Source of the DNA: Meandrina meandrites | Lineage: Eukaryota > Cnidaria > Anthozoa > Scleractinia > Meandrinidae | Reading direction: 5' to 3' | DNA length: 64,000 bases | Assembly (NCBI GenBank): GCA_963693305.1 | Contig: OY855906.1 | Location: 969,501-1,033,500, forward strand | Shown: positions 37,647-50,143 of the stretch, in pieces | Layout: each line of letters opens with the position of its first letter | How positions within the stretch are numbered: position 1 is the first letter of the stretch | Program-made: the position numbers and the translations under genes | The notes under the pieces: model-generated | Told to the model about the DNA's origin: nothing | Database searches by the model: none | The model's input: only the letters and a program-made list of their open reading frames with translations

Positions 37647-39161
37647 ACTTAATTGGAGGTAGACTATGACAAGTAGAGATATGTTTTAGTTATTGGCAAT
37701 TGAAACTTTCAATTCGATGACCTTCTTTGATAGGCTGGTTTTTACTAGCGACATGCATACAAGCAGTAGCCAGCGAACAGTCTCCCCAGTGGGGGCATAG
37801 GGCGAATCGAACCGAGCGTGACCTGGGGGAGAGAAGAACGCGTTCCTCCTCACCCCTTCCCCTCCGTTATCTTTCTGTTTTCTCTTCGCCCCATTCTCGA
37901 CGAGAGAGCTTGTTCACGGGCTAGTAAGCCAACGTACAAGTATCAGCATAAGCTGTCACCTTAAGCCCGCATACATATTAGTTTTGTGTCAGTTGGCTTC
38001 AAATGAAAGACTACTCGACTTGAGCAGTTTTCTTCGTAAAGACTGTTGTACTACATTATTTTGTTAAAAAATTTTAGAATATCATAAAGCATTGGAAAGA
38101 CGATACGAGATATCGAGAGAGGACAACGATGAAAAGAATAAAAAATGGAATATTCAACATATAATACATTAAGTCAGTTTTGTCCCACTTTAATAAACTT
38201 AATATAATTTTTAAAAGGACTTCATAAGAAAGAATATACTTCCATCGCAATAGTTCATGTTTACATGTACTAGAATCGTGGAATTAAAGTAAAGGAACTA
38301 TATTCTGTTACATAAACTTACCAAAGACTTTATGTCAAGCAACTGGCTAAAATTATTGTTGATATAGTTGAAGCTGACTCGTCCCCAGTCGTCTTCATAT
38401 AACACGCAGCAAAGGAAGAGTTGCGCACACATCTTGAGCTCCCTTTCTCCGCACCCATCTCTCCCTGCGCTCTCCTTGTGCGCTGTATGAAGAATCCCCT
38501 GCTCCCCTACCTTTGCCGCGTGTTATATGAAGACGACTGGGGACGAGTCAGTAGTTGAAGCTCTTCTTGTGACTATTCTTGTAAGGGGCCAGCACCCCTA
38601 AGTGAGCACCCTTACTCTTCCCGGGGAGGACTCGCACATGAAAGGGAAGGGAATGCTCGCCGGAAAATTTTGATTTAATCTCTAAAAGGAGACGCATCTG
38701 GACAGGTCTCGAATTATTTTTGATTCCTAAATGATACCGTTTCTCGTGCTTAACATATTGGCATTCTGTCCGAAATACCCCAAGTGAGACTTGATTTCGC
38801 AATTTACACCACACGCGAGACAACAAGTATTCCCGTCTGTAACGATCACTCCATTAAGCAAGCTTTCCCGAGAAACTGGTTGCAATCATTCAGCAGTGCA
38901 TCAAAAATATGTACAACACACTGGCCGAATTACGTGAAATTATACGGAGATGAATTTTTGGCGCAATAATATCCGAAATAAGCCTTAGCTTGCGACACAT
39001 ATCCAGACCTTTGCTGCCCCACTCGGCAATTAAAAAGGTTTTTTGGGAATGACTATAGCAAACAATCTTATGTCCATGAGATTAGCATCATGTAATAAAG
39101 ACTACCGAATCATTGCTTACTATGGTACTACTATTTACTACAGCTATCTTAATCAGTTATT
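37647..39161. other. Convergent intergenic spacer between nAChR-2 and nAChR-3
   Basis: Holds the 178-bp Mutator-like MITE. The rest is AT-rich, presumably both 3' UTRs. AATAAACTTAATA at about 38190 is a possible distal polyadenylation signal for nAChR-2. Confidence 0.45.
38374..38551. mobile_element. 178-bp hairpin MITE with 9-bp target duplication (Mutator-like)
   Basis: The terminal inverted repeats of about 33 bp start CTGACTCGTCCCCAGTCGTC at the left and are matched exactly at the right end. They are flanked by the direct repeat TAGTTGAAG at 38365-38373 and 38552-38560. A 9-bp duplication is typical of MULE-type elements. The middle is short and CT-rich. It lies between the convergent 3' ends of nAChR-2 and nAChR-3. 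Confidence 0.8.
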
Positions 39162-42100
39162 TCAATAATTTGGAGCCTGAAGGAAAATGACGAGAGTAGA
39201 AATAATCAGAGCCGCCATAAACAGCCAAAAGAAGCAAGCATCGATGACAGAGGCGACCATTTTCCATTCCTCCCTCTTGATTTCATTTTCTTCATTTTCT
39301 CTTGCAACATGCACCAGCCTCCGCACATTCCTCAACAAATTGTCTTGCTTCAGAAGCATCTGCTTCATGGAGGCCTCAAAGGACAATGGGACATTAGGCG
39401 TAGGAGCTTCTCTGATTGGCTGTTCTTCGTTAATGGAATGCAAGCTGCTTGCGCCTGCATTGAATAAATGGTGGAGTCCAAGAGTTGACGTAGCCTCTGA
39501 TCCACAACTGGAGCGTCGCTCAGACAGAAACGTAAAACTTTTTCTTCCGTTTGAAGAGACACTGGTTTTACGTTTATCCTGGCGCAAGAGTGGTTGTGGA
39601 AGGATAGAATTACGCCTCTCGTTCTCAATCTCATCTCGGGCTTCTAACTTTTCCATGTGGTGTTTGTTAATGACTTTTAAGAGACCTGGAGGTACTTTAA
39701 CGCGGACAATTTTCGCCAGCCAGTTAAGGACAATGGTTCTCACCCACGTGGGCATCTCCGAGACTGAAGGATTGTTGTAATAACATTTTAGGACCATGCA
39801 TGTTGCAACCAAGGAAAGGGCGACCTACACAAGGCAAAAATTTAAACGCTTTATAAGAAAACGAATAAATAAAACAGTTTACACTGATTGTCATGGAGGA
39901 ATTCCAAGTCATTACAACATTACCCGTTTGCTTAAAATAGTGAACTTTTTAAGGGGGTGCTAGCTAAGTTACAAATTTGGTTAAAATTTGGTTACAAATT
40001 TGGTTAAAATATGTATCAATGCAAATTGTCGTCAATGTACCTAAAGAAGGCTGCTTTAGCCAGCCGAAACGTATTGCCCCATGCTTCTTAAATCTACATT
40101 GCCTCATTCTCTGTTTCTACAGTAATTTTTATTGTCATTTCTCAAGCTGATCAGACCTGATCAGGGTCGCCGTCTTCGTCCAATTCTGCGTTCGAGCCTA
40201 GTGGCCCATCAGGTCGGAGCCTATCCCGGTTTCAACAGTACGAAGCGACTAGGGGTGTTTCTACTCCCCCCCCCCCCCCCCCCCCTAGATGGGATGCTAG
40301 CTAGTCCATCGCAAACTATACATTGGCAAATAGCTTGACTTCTAATGAATGCGATGGAACGGGCACGGTTATCAAAATTTCTTAGAATCTCATTGTTGGC
40401 TCACCTCAAACATGATACCGGTGTAGTAAATACTTATCAATGGAATAACTTCAGAAGTGGCAGGCATGATCTCAGCGACTATCAACATGAACACAGTCAT
40501 GGCCAGGAGGTTGGTGATCACCAGTGTGATGCGTTCACCCGAGTCAGGGGGGAGGAAGAACGACAGCAGTGTCAGGGCTACACACAAAGAAAAGAAAGTA
40601 TTAGGTCGCCCGTCCTATAAAATGAATTTGAAGATCTAAATAATTAATTAATAATTTTATCTGGATTTCAAAATCTCTGTGTTAAAATCCTAGTAGTGGC
40701 CCATTAGGCCTTCTTCCGATTTCATTTTGGTTTATGAACTGTCGTTCACAACATAAATGAAACACTCAGGAGTGCGTTTCATCGTGAGCTCATACAACTA
40801 AGAATTGTGTACTAGTACATACTATGAATGATATAACGACCAGCAGTAAGGAAAATCGTTATGTTAACATCGGGGTGTGTCATGCTTGCTACTTGGCCAA
40901 TTCAAAGAATGGAGCGTTCTCAAGTTATGCAAGTTTTAACCAACACGCACACAATGCAAAGTAACTCACATGTTATCAGCACGCATGGGATTATGAGGTT
41001 GACGTAATAATACTTGGTACGTCTCCTTATATGAACTGTATACGTCACATCTGGATAAGGTTCAGGGCAGCACACGTAAATGATCTCATTTCTTTCCGCG
41101 GGGATACCAATTAAATCCCATTCCCCATTGGTAACATACTTCTTAATGTCTCCTTCCTTTGACTCCAACACAACGTCCAGTCGATAACCATCGTACGTCC
41201 ACGAGCCGAACTTCATTGAGCAATGCTAATTAAACAAAAAGGAAAATGGCTGAGGCGCACCACGAATGAAGACCTCTGGCTGGTTCCAACTTTTTAAGCA
41301 AAACGCAGAGTACTCATTGTAAGCCATTCAGAATGAGGCGGCAGTCCGCGGACTTTCAGATTGAAACCGACCAGAGGTCGCCTGTAAGAACGACGAATGA
41401 GCCATACAGGTTGCACCAATGCACTACCGAGACAGTAATGTCAGACCAAAAAGGGGTTTCTTATATCATTTATAACAAATGGAGGCCACCGTTCTGTAAG
41501 TAGCATTATCGAGACCTCGATTTAACGTTTTCCCTTGATTACAATCAGCACTTAAATATATGTAGCTAGTTTGAGGTTGTATGAAGTATAAATTATAATG
41601 TACGAAAAGCTGCATGTAGATTAAGTTACAGGTAGAGTTAAAATTGACAGTAAGACACTACCTCTCTGGAACCTCTATTTTCAATCGCCCGCTGTAAACA
41701 CTATCTCTATTGTTATTCAGGGCTAGGGGCATTGTTATGACCTGTCATCTATTGTTTTAAGAACCAATGAAGTAACTCGTTCCGAGAGGTAGTGGGCCAC
41801 CCAAAATTGAGGCTGTTAAAACGTCTCAAATTTATGCTGTCAGTGAAGAAATACTCAAATGTCGGGCTGGAAACCAATCGAATGGTTTATGGCTTCACTT
41901 GAAAGTATTTGTCTTCATCTGATTAATTCGCCTACCTGTTCATCAAAGGGGAAAAAGTTAACATTTATCTTGCATGAAGACGTGTAGAGTACTGGGCCGA
42001 GCCACATGTTCCTTCCGTTAGAGCTGAGCACTATTTTTGTTTTGAATCTGTCCAGTGCCCCATCCTGGTCTGCATCGGCACTTTCAAGACCAAGAAGAAA

Positions 42101-45100
42101 GAAAAGTATGCGATAAAATCATATGAATTTGCACAAACTATTCAAAATTTTGATGGTTCAGTTGAATATCGGTTCGGTTATTTTTTCATCTATGGATGAA
42201 AGCAATTAAATAGGCTTTATGCGCTATAAAGTAGACATTTGCATGGAGTTTTAAAAACGATTGTAGACAACCTTCAGTTAAAAAATCAAGACTCACGTTA
42301 TTTATTTTAAACTTAAGTTCATAAACACATGCCATTATGTCTGCTGTTGAACAGCAATTTTCTTCGTTAACCTTTCATTGTCTAAACTTGCGTGGCATCA
42401 GATTTTAGCAGTCTCTCTCAATTTCACCTCTGTCTTTACTAGCTTTCTTTTGCTAGTTTGAATTCTTGTTTTTCACTCGTATTTCTTGAGCAAATGAAGC
42501 CGATAAGGTAGATAAGCTATCAGCGAATCCCAGGCCATTAATGGCTGACTTACTTGTTATACAAAAAGATATCCGGTACCCACACTTTATTTGGTTTGAC
42601 ATTTATTTGATTCATTCCACCGTAATCTGATTGGTTCCAGGTCAAGAATGGATTGAACCAGGTCTACGAATATAAAAATATAAATCCGTATCTTTGCGGA
42701 TATGATAGGCCTATCTATTAATGATGTTGGATGGTTGGATGGCGATTCCAACCATTTTTCAAGGACCATTCTATACCCCTCATAATGCACCTTCTTTGCC
42801 CCACCCCCCCCCCCAAACTTTTCATAAGTATTGTTTTAAGTTTCCCTTGGGACGACGGTGCCGTCAGAAATGTTAGTTGTGTTACATAGCGAGGTTTTCA
42901 ATCAACTTAAGAAGAAAAGACGACAATTACCTGACGAATCCACAGACTGACTTGCATCCGCTGATTTTTTTCGTCCTGAAAATAAGCAAGATAAAAGTCA
43001 GTTCAGTGGATGCTTTGATATATCGTGAAAAAAGGTATTTCCATTGCTATGCCGGCACTTTCTGAAACATGAAAGGACAAGCATTATGCTAATCCCCCCC
43101 TGGGTAGACGGACGGACGGACGAACGCCGGACGCACGGACGGATGAATGGCTGTCGTCGGGATGCTAGTCCATCAACGACAAGTGCGCCACTTATTCTCT
43201 GGAACATCATTCTTCCGGCGTTATATACATTTCTGCTAGTTTTTTGGTGGGACTAGGGACACTGTTGTGACCTGTTACTATTGTTCTATAAAGAACCAAT
43301 GACGAGACTAGTTCTGTGAGGTTGTAGGCGACCCTGGCCAGTACATTGATCGTAGCTTGTTTTGTAATTATCCTCAGGGCCTGGTTGTTCAAAGGGTGTA
43401 TAATTGTGGTCAATGGTATATGAGCTCGCCAATCAAAACTCAAGAATTGCAATATACCATTGCTAGTTTTTAATAATCACCATTATAATCCATCAAATAT
43501 TTTTCGCGCGCGCGATTGGTCTAAACACGCCACTTGATATAGCCAAAACTGGGGAATATCACACGTTTAGCTTTTATCCCGAGTAAATTGTTAAAATGAA
43601 TAAAACTAAACATTTTGAAGAGACTAATGATATTTGAGCGCTGACAGAATTTCTTTGACGTTTAAAAGCTTTGAGAAAAGGTCTCCCAAAATGCGGCCTT
43701 GTAAAAAAATATTTGAAGGATAAAAAAACACAATACCATCCATTTGGCTTCAAAAATATGCACAGATATTTGTCCTTGGACATTATCTGTTCCTCGAAGC
43801 TCACAGTTTTCCTCGAGCTTCGCTCTCGGAAAACTGTTCGCTTCTTGGAACAGATAATGTCCGCGGACAAATATCCGTACATATTTTCGCGCCAAATGGT
43901 GGACTATTGTTTATTTATTCACCTCCACTTTGGTGCATAATTGTTAAACACTACTGGTCCAAAGCCGATTAACACTTATCCAGGATTGAAAGTCAACTAA
44001 GGTTTTCATTACTTTAACGTACGCCCTGTCCATCGATTGGTTCGTTGGCTTAAGCCTCAGGTTCTAATAATAATGACCAATAATGGCCAACGAAAAAATT
44101 AAACGCAGATTAAAATGCTTAATGCATGACTTTTGAAAGCTTTAAGGTAAGTGAAAAGTTCTATTACCATTCTAACAGCGACGTAACTCTTACCACATTG
44201 ATAATTTGATGTAAAGAGACTCCGAGCTTCACAGTAACTTTATCACTCCTGTTCACAACAGGTCGTAATTCAGGGTTGTAGTCACTGCGGAATAGTTTCC
44301 GACTCAGCCTTGCTTCTTCGCCTTCCGATTGATTCCTCTTCCCAAAGATTGCTGCAATACGTAAACTGATCATGAGAAGTTTAGACAGGATATTGTTGAA
44401 CATGATTTTCTCCTAGTGCACTTATTCATAAAGGCCCAGCATTTCGGAAACAATTTCTTTCAACTTGTCTCGCATTGCACGTTGTTAAGTGTGTATACCG
44501 TGTTGCAAGTTGCGGTAACATGTTGCGCGACACATATACAATAAAATACGATACGATACGATACGATACGATACAATACATATATCTTATTAGAAATTTT
44601 AATGTGCTGTATATGCAGTAGTTTGGCGAGCCTGAAGGGCGAATCAAAATACAAATGATGAGTAAAAATTTACATTTCTGCTACACACTGAAATGTCTAA
44701 TAAGAGATTTATTATCCAACGTTTTATGGTCTAAAATCCGTCGTGTTAACGTTGTGCCTGCGCGTTAGTAGCATGCTGCATTGAGACCTTCGCTTCAACT
44801 ATTGCAATTTCATTCACGTGGCCAGTTCAACGAAGTTCGGTGGAAGTGACATTTTTCCACGTGATAATTGTCGTTTTGCTTCATTAGTAAAGTTGCAGAC
44901 AGTTCCAATCAATTTGGTAATTTGGCTAAACATAAGATTACATAATAAGGTTACATGATGAAGGGGAAAAGGGCCAAAACCTATTGCATTTTAATTAAAA
45001 TTGGATGCGCTCTGGTCAGTGGAAGTGACGTTAGGTTTCGCCCCTCCAACCTCCCGACTCCGTGTTCTACATTTTGCGCGCCTCTTTCCCTCGCAGTCGC

Positions 45101-47828
45101 GTGTCAGGAAAACGAATAGGTATGCAGTGTACAAGTGAAGACGACTTTTGAATATTAAAACAGAGCGTTACCACATATAATGCAGTTATAATGTTACGCT
45201 GTCTTAATAATGCAACTGAGAACCGCGAAAGAGCAGTGGGTTCCTAACAAAAAGAATTAGTTTCCTTTAATAGCTTATGTCAACATCAGCAAGGATCCGA
45301 TTATAAAATAACATTTATTTGGCTTATCTGATTTGGGAGGTAAAGTAAAATAGGCAAAATAAACTTTCTTTCCGTAAACAGAGCAGACCGAGATAAGCCA
45401 AGTTGGTTTCCTGTTCCTGAGTAGCCTGCGAGTAGGCTCTCTTTGGGGGCCGCGTGTTTGGTAGCAAGCGCGAGAGGCCGACCCGAATAGCGAGCCGCTG
45501 AGTGGACGAGCAAAGCGAAGGCTAGTTCCTGAGTAAATGAGAAAAGTATTATACGGTTCATATTTTAATACCAACACCACTGACCAGATATGCTCGAGTC
45601 AGCCTGTTGCGTGCGGCTTCGTGTTTTGGAGATTTGTGTGTTGTAATTGTATCGTTTATCGAGATTTGCAGATTGATAAGGTAAATGATTTGACACAGAA
45701 AAACAGGCAGGCTATTTTAAAACTGTGAAGTTGTAAAAACCTTTCCATCGGCCAGAAACAATTCAAGTAGAAACATTTTTTCAGCCTTTTTTTTCTTACT
45801 TGCTTTAAACTGAAAATAACTTGACCTTACATTATTTGTAGAAAATAAAAGATGTGTTTACAAAATTGGTTCTAGGCAGAAACTCAAAGTTTTGACCGAT
45901 CGACCTGTCACCGACTATCCTCGACTGCAAAGGTCTTCTCGTCTAATCAGATCAATATGAAGGAGTTTTAAATATCAAAATTTTAATTAAAACCCGATTA
46001 AGATGCGCACTTTACGCCATCATAATGTAATCTTATATTTAGCGAAACTACCAAACTGAAAATTACCGATGAAGCAAATCGACAATTAACAGATCAAAAA
46101 ATTGATATATATACTGTTCGCTAAAGCTGATCTGCCGATCATACCAGAGATGTTCTTTCCGATCCCGGGGCGGGGCGGGGCGGGGGGGGGACTCCCTATA
46201 GTGGATCATAGGGGGAGGCTCCGCTTGAGAGTGGTACCTTTTTCAGGCTCTAGGTATATAAAAGGGTAGGAATTTAATGAGATGGAGTATACTAAAGGGG
46301 TAGGGAAAACTGTCATTTATCTATTTAAAAGGGTCTTTCAAGATATCTTGAACAGACCCACCGAACAGTTCATTCATTGAAGTATTTTAAGGGTTTATTC
46401 ATGTGAAAAATTAAGAGACAGAGACAGTCGTAATCCTTCTGTAGGTATGTGAAAGGGATAGCATTTTCTATCGAAGGTACCTTTTCTGTCAAAAATGGTG
46501 TATGGAAATTAAGGATTTGGCCTTCGGGGCGGAGCCTCCCCGTATAAAAACATTTTGAGTAGCCAACCATCCCCCACCAAAACCACCCCTCTCCACCCCT
46601 CCCGGTGTTCTACCCACAAAATACATGTGTATAACGTTTATTGGCACTCTGATAATGACACGAGACCACAAATTTTATCTGTTTTAGCCAAGCAGTCTAT
46701 ATTGTCTTATACCAGACCAAGGCTATCATCGTATTACCGGGAAACAGGCCTACACTTTTTTTTTATAAGAACCTTTTTTTATAAGAACGTTGAGGCTGAG
46801 ATTTGCCCAAATTTTAAGAACATGCTAAGAGCATACCTCAGGCTTAGAGTCGGAGAACATCTTTATTTTGCCCATTTGTTTTAATTTTTTGCAAAATGAG
46901 CAGTATAAATAAATGCAAAACTGTGGTCCAACAGGAATGTGACAGGAATGCAGGCCACGCGAGCATGTCAAGAGCAACTTCATACTCCACATTCGGTGAA
47001 TAATGCTGTTTGTTATTTCCTGGTTTCGTCGGCATTGATTTAATGAAATACTACAGCATGGAACTTAAGAACGTCTTAAGAACATTTTCAGCCTCAAATC
47101 GTGAAAAAAATAAGAACACTCAGCCTCGGCCCCAAAATTAGACGTTCTTATAAAAAAAGAGTGTATGAGGAGCATTTATTGCACAATTGTAGCCTTTTCT
47201 ATTTTAGTCGGTAAGACTGTACCCGACCTGTACCCTGCGCTTGGCATTGTTTCAGTATTGGGAAATCACTGCGAAATGTAACAGTCTGTGCATGAGGTGA
47301 CCCCTACCTGCCGAGAAACCAAGTTCCTTCACGTTCAGCAAATGGTAACGGATATAAAGCTTAGTTGTTAGGGATGAGATGTCCCGGTAGCCTGTATCAC
47401 TAAGCGCAACGATTATTACTTAGGCGGCGATAGAATCGAACTGAATAGACGAAGCATGACAACTGAAACACTTGTTTCTGATGTGATAACCGTATAATTG
47501 CTACTCTATCGAGACTCGATAACAAAACTGTTCAAAGTTCTGAATTGCAAGTTAACTCGTGTTTTTCGTCACAGAGGATCAATGATGAATATTCAAAAGT
47601 TAATTGAATATATTAGAATATTCAGTAATGAAGACTAATAATGCCTTGCTCCTTTTCATGACTGAAGACAAAAGTCTTCAATGCACAAATCATGAGAAGT
47701 TACAAGTAGTAATGTACTCTTGGTTGAAGAGTTAAACTTCGCTTACCTTTATGTGAAGATGTTAACGTTACGGTAGTCAAACACAGAAGGCTCAAGAACG
47801 TCCCCTTAAAGATTTCGTGTTTAAGCAT
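39162..47828 (-). CDS. nAChR-3: nicotinic acetylcholine receptor alpha-type subunit, 8 exons
   Basis: Exons in transcript order: 47828-47747, 44351-44194, 42975-42931, 42663-42554, 42080-41936, 41225-40970, 40577-40405, 39824-39162; phases 1,0,0,2,0,1,0; 543 residues. Exon 1 (82 bp, the same length as in nAChR-2) encodes a signal peptide, [20 protein letters not shown], ending in a phase-1 donor. Motifs: [10 protein letters not shown] (loop A), Cys-loop [13 protein letters not shown] joined to [11 protein letters not shown] (loop B), [13 protein letters not shown] (loop C), and cation-type M2 [14 protein letters not shown] with Glu at 20'. The C terminus ends in M4 and QAPNY. The assigned exon 2 acceptor is 9 bases upstream of the position used by nAChR-4, because the equivalent AG is changed here. 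A rival start is ATG 44403, which reads through this acceptor in frame ([16 protein letters not shown], mildly hydrophobic). The 3.4-kb first intron is full of MITEs. Confidence 0.92.
40188..40322 (-). mobile_element. SINE tail fragment with poly-C tract
   Basis: GAGCCTAGTGGCCCATCAGG, TATCCCGGTTTCAACAG and GATGCTAGCTAGTCCATCGC match the tail of the SINE at 10642-10908. A run of about 18 C at 40266-40284 interrupts it. The tRNA head is missing. It lies in the last intron of nAChR-3. Confidence 0.65.
41716..41800. repeat. Dispersed intronic repeat, copy 1 (copy 2 at about 43246-43330)
   Basis: GGGGCATTGTTATGACCTGT, then AAGAACCAATGAAGTAACTCGTTC here match GGACACTGTTGTGACCTGTT and AAGAACCAATGACGAGACTAGTTC at 43256-43313. 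Both lie in nAChR-3 introns. No structure beyond this. Confidence 0.5.
43746..43900. mobile_element. Foldback (hairpin) element in nAChR-3 intron 2
   Basis: Two arms of about 70 bp are inverted copies: ATATTTGTCCTTGGACATTA with CAGATAATGTCCGCGGACAA, and further in ACAGTTTTCC with GGAAAACTGT. The short loop CTCGAGCTTCGCTC holds its own GAGCTTCG motif. Coding is excluded by the pairing pattern. It is probably a small MITE. It lies in the intron between exons 2 and 3 of nAChR-3. Confidence 0.68.
44546..44576. repeat. (GATAC)n pentanucleotide microsatellite
   Basis: About six copies of ACGAT/GATAC in nAChR-3 intron 1. Confidence 0.9.
46150..46545. repeat. GC-rich-ended inverted repeat region in nAChR-3 intron 1
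   Basis: GATCCCGGGGCGGGGCGGGG starts it. GGGGGAGGCTCCGC at about 46210 pairs with GCGGAGCCTCCCC at about 46529. The region between is A/T-rich with AAAGGG motifs. It is likely a non-autonomous element; no target duplication was resolved. Confidence 0.5.
46753..47163. mobile_element. MITE with CACTTTTTTTTATAAGAAC-type termini, 411 bp
   Basis: The left end CACTTTTTTTTTATAAGAAC and the right end (reverse complement CACTCTTTTTTTATAAGAAC) are inverted repeats flanked by TA (46751-46752, 47164-47165). Sub-terminal GAGGCTGAG / CAGCCTC motifs are also inverted. It inserts in the first intron of nAChR-3. Confidence 0.72.
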
Positions 47829-48284
47829 TTTGTTGTCAATAGTCGCCTTCCAGCTTGAAGCTTCAGTTTGCCTTGCCGACCTTCCGTACAAGAATTTGGT
47901 TTTAAGTTGATTTCAGCGCATACATATCTCGCCGCCAGCGCATTAGCATACAACCTAGGGTCAACTAATCCTGAATGTCGGGGGGATATATGTGATGTTA
48001 TCAGACGGTGAAACGGTGTAATTTAGGATCATGTTTTTTTAGTTAATGTTATATGTTGAATTGAAGTCCACTTTACAAATATAACAAGCCTCCCTTTATT
48101 TTTGAGAACTGAACTTCAAGGAAATGAAGGTAAAGTTTTTGTAATTAATTTTGGGTCAAAAATTAATTAAGCCAAAATACAAGTGGAAATATTTTGAACA
48201 GGGTGTAGATATGTATGGATATACCCTCCCTGGGCAGGTGATTCAGTACTGAATATAGGGATTACTCCATGGAAAATGCGCGCG

Positions 48285-48392
48285 TACGATTTTTATTCGC
48301 GAGTTGAGTAGTATCAGAAAACGAACGAGTGAGCGCAGCGAACGAGTGAGTTTTCTGATGCAACTCAACGAGTGAATAAAAAATCGTACAAA
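48285..48392. mobile_element. Short hairpin element, 108 bp
   Basis: GTACGATTTTTATTCGCGAG at the left pairs with GAGTGAATAAAAAATCGTAC at the right, and TATCAGAAAAC pairs with GTTTTCTGATG. The loop carries two copies of GAACGAGTGAG around GCGCAGC. It is probably a foldback MITE. It lies just upstream of nAChR-3 exon 1. Confidence 0.6.
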
Positions 48393-48856
48393 GCATTTTC
48401 GATGGTGTAATTTGTTTATTTTATAGATACTGAGATTTTTGAAAAGCCAAAGTTTGTCAATCTTACGCACGCGTTTAGGGAACCAATTCAACTGCAATGT
48501 ATGCGTGTAAAACTAGAATAACTAAAACATCAGTTTCTCTTTCAAAATCAAATATTTAATGAAGTAACACAAGAAGTAAAACGTCAGTTTATACTTTCAC
48601 AAATTTTATAAACACTTTTCAGCTGGATAAAAAAAAAAACCTGACTGAGGCTTATAAGTTCGAATTTAATGTTTTGTAAATCAGATATTATAAAACAGCG
48701 GTATACACTGAATAACACAAGGACAACTCAAGCGACCTATTACCTCTTTCACTCCTCGAAGTCCAAAATGGAGGCTGTTGTTCAGCCACAGGGTGTTTAA
48801 AATGGCTTCAGGACTTGATACACCGAGGAAGCCTTTTGTCGAAGGGAAGTTTTATT

Positions 48857-49250
48857 TCATCCTCTGTTAGAGCCACCGATGGGCTGTTTCTGTTTAGACG
48901 GGAGTGTTTTTCTTAACTTTTCAAATGCTAGGTCATTGATGATGCTAACTGGATAGGACTTTCTTTTAAGGTGCCTTTCAAAACTCGCCAACATACCTCG
49001 GAGCGACGACGGCTCGTATTCTTGCCCTTCCTTTGTGCGGACGCTTAATATGAATTCGCTGAGAAGTTCATTCAACTCAACAGGAAGAATTTCTGCTATC
49101 TCGCGTGTTTCTCTTTTGTTTGAAGGAACACTGTCAACAAAGCAACGTCTCGGGGGTTTTCTCCACCGCGTTGGGGTTTTCATGCTCTTCAATAAGCGAC
49201 TCAATTGTGTCGTCTAAAGACACAAACCTTGAAGCAGTTGCCTCCGCCAT
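48857..49250 (-). pseudogene. Crypton / KCTD1-QRICH1-like N-terminal domain remnant, frameshifted
   Basis: From ATG 49250 the frame begins MAEATASRFVSLDDTIESLI and stops at 49134. A second frame then continues (SNKRETREIAEILPVELNEL, YEPSSLRGMLASFERHLKRK, SIINDLAFEKLRKTL) to a stop at 48857. Together they resemble the N-terminal core-binding region found in Crypton tyrosine recombinases and in vertebrate proteins derived from them (the QRICH1, ZMYM and KCTD1-like group); that resemblance is from memory of family patterns. One base lost or gained in the A/C homopolymer run near 49155-49165 would explain the shift. No catalytic domain follows. An intact short host gene or an assembly error in the homopolymer is possible. 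Confidence 0.5.
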
Positions 49251-49934
49251 GTCGCCGAGACGAAAATGGACGACAATCGAAATCGCGATGCGATGTTGTT
49301 TACTAGTGAGTTTTCGTCGTTCGCGTTTGTGTTTGGACGAACGACGTTTTTTCACTAGTGAGTTTTCATCGTTCGCGTTTCCTATTGGCTAATGCATTTT
49401 ACGTATCATTTGTACGTAATCTTTTTTTCGTGAGGAAATCTCAGTATCTTTGAAATAAAAATTGTTTCGAATTACGCGTCAAGAAAACTGGTAACCGTCT
49501 GACTGACAATCTCGCCAAGATAGCGTCATTTATTATCAGAGCTTCTCAACGTAAGATTGCATCAAAATAAGTACAATTGTTGTGCCTGTCGTTGTTTTTC
49601 TTGTTGTTGTTGTTGTTGTTTGTTTATTTTTGTTAAACGAAAAACTGAATCTCGTTTGTACAGAACTTTTATCATTACATCATCAGCATTCATTTGATGT
49701 AAGAAATCGAACACTCTGAACAATAAAAGTGGAAGTAAGTATCTCATTTCTTATTTATTACTTTTTTGCTGACAAGCAAATCAATTATAAATCGTGGTGT
49801 TTCATTATAAAAGCTAACTTTGAATTATCTGTCTGCCGATCTTCAATCGCTCGCAAAGTGTGCAGTGTCCAAACAAATGTTCATCATGCACATTTTCTGC
49901 CTCTCGCTATTCAACAAGAAAAATACGTATGATG

Positions 49935-50109
49935 TAATGTATATGAAATGATTCATATATGAACTGCAGATATCTATGAAGGTGATATGTGATCTTCGCA
50001 GTGAACTTCCAATTTAAGCAATTGGAATAAAGAAGCCTGAAAAAAAAACCAGGGCTTCAACGGGATTCGAACCTTCATAGCTCAGTTGGTAGAGCATCGC
50101 ACCGGTATC

Positions 50110-50143
<34 letters not shown>

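Noticed and set aside
39187..39780. 197-codon plus-strand frame
   Set aside because: Antisense shadow of the last exon of nAChR-3, whose M3/M4 motifs are unmistakable.
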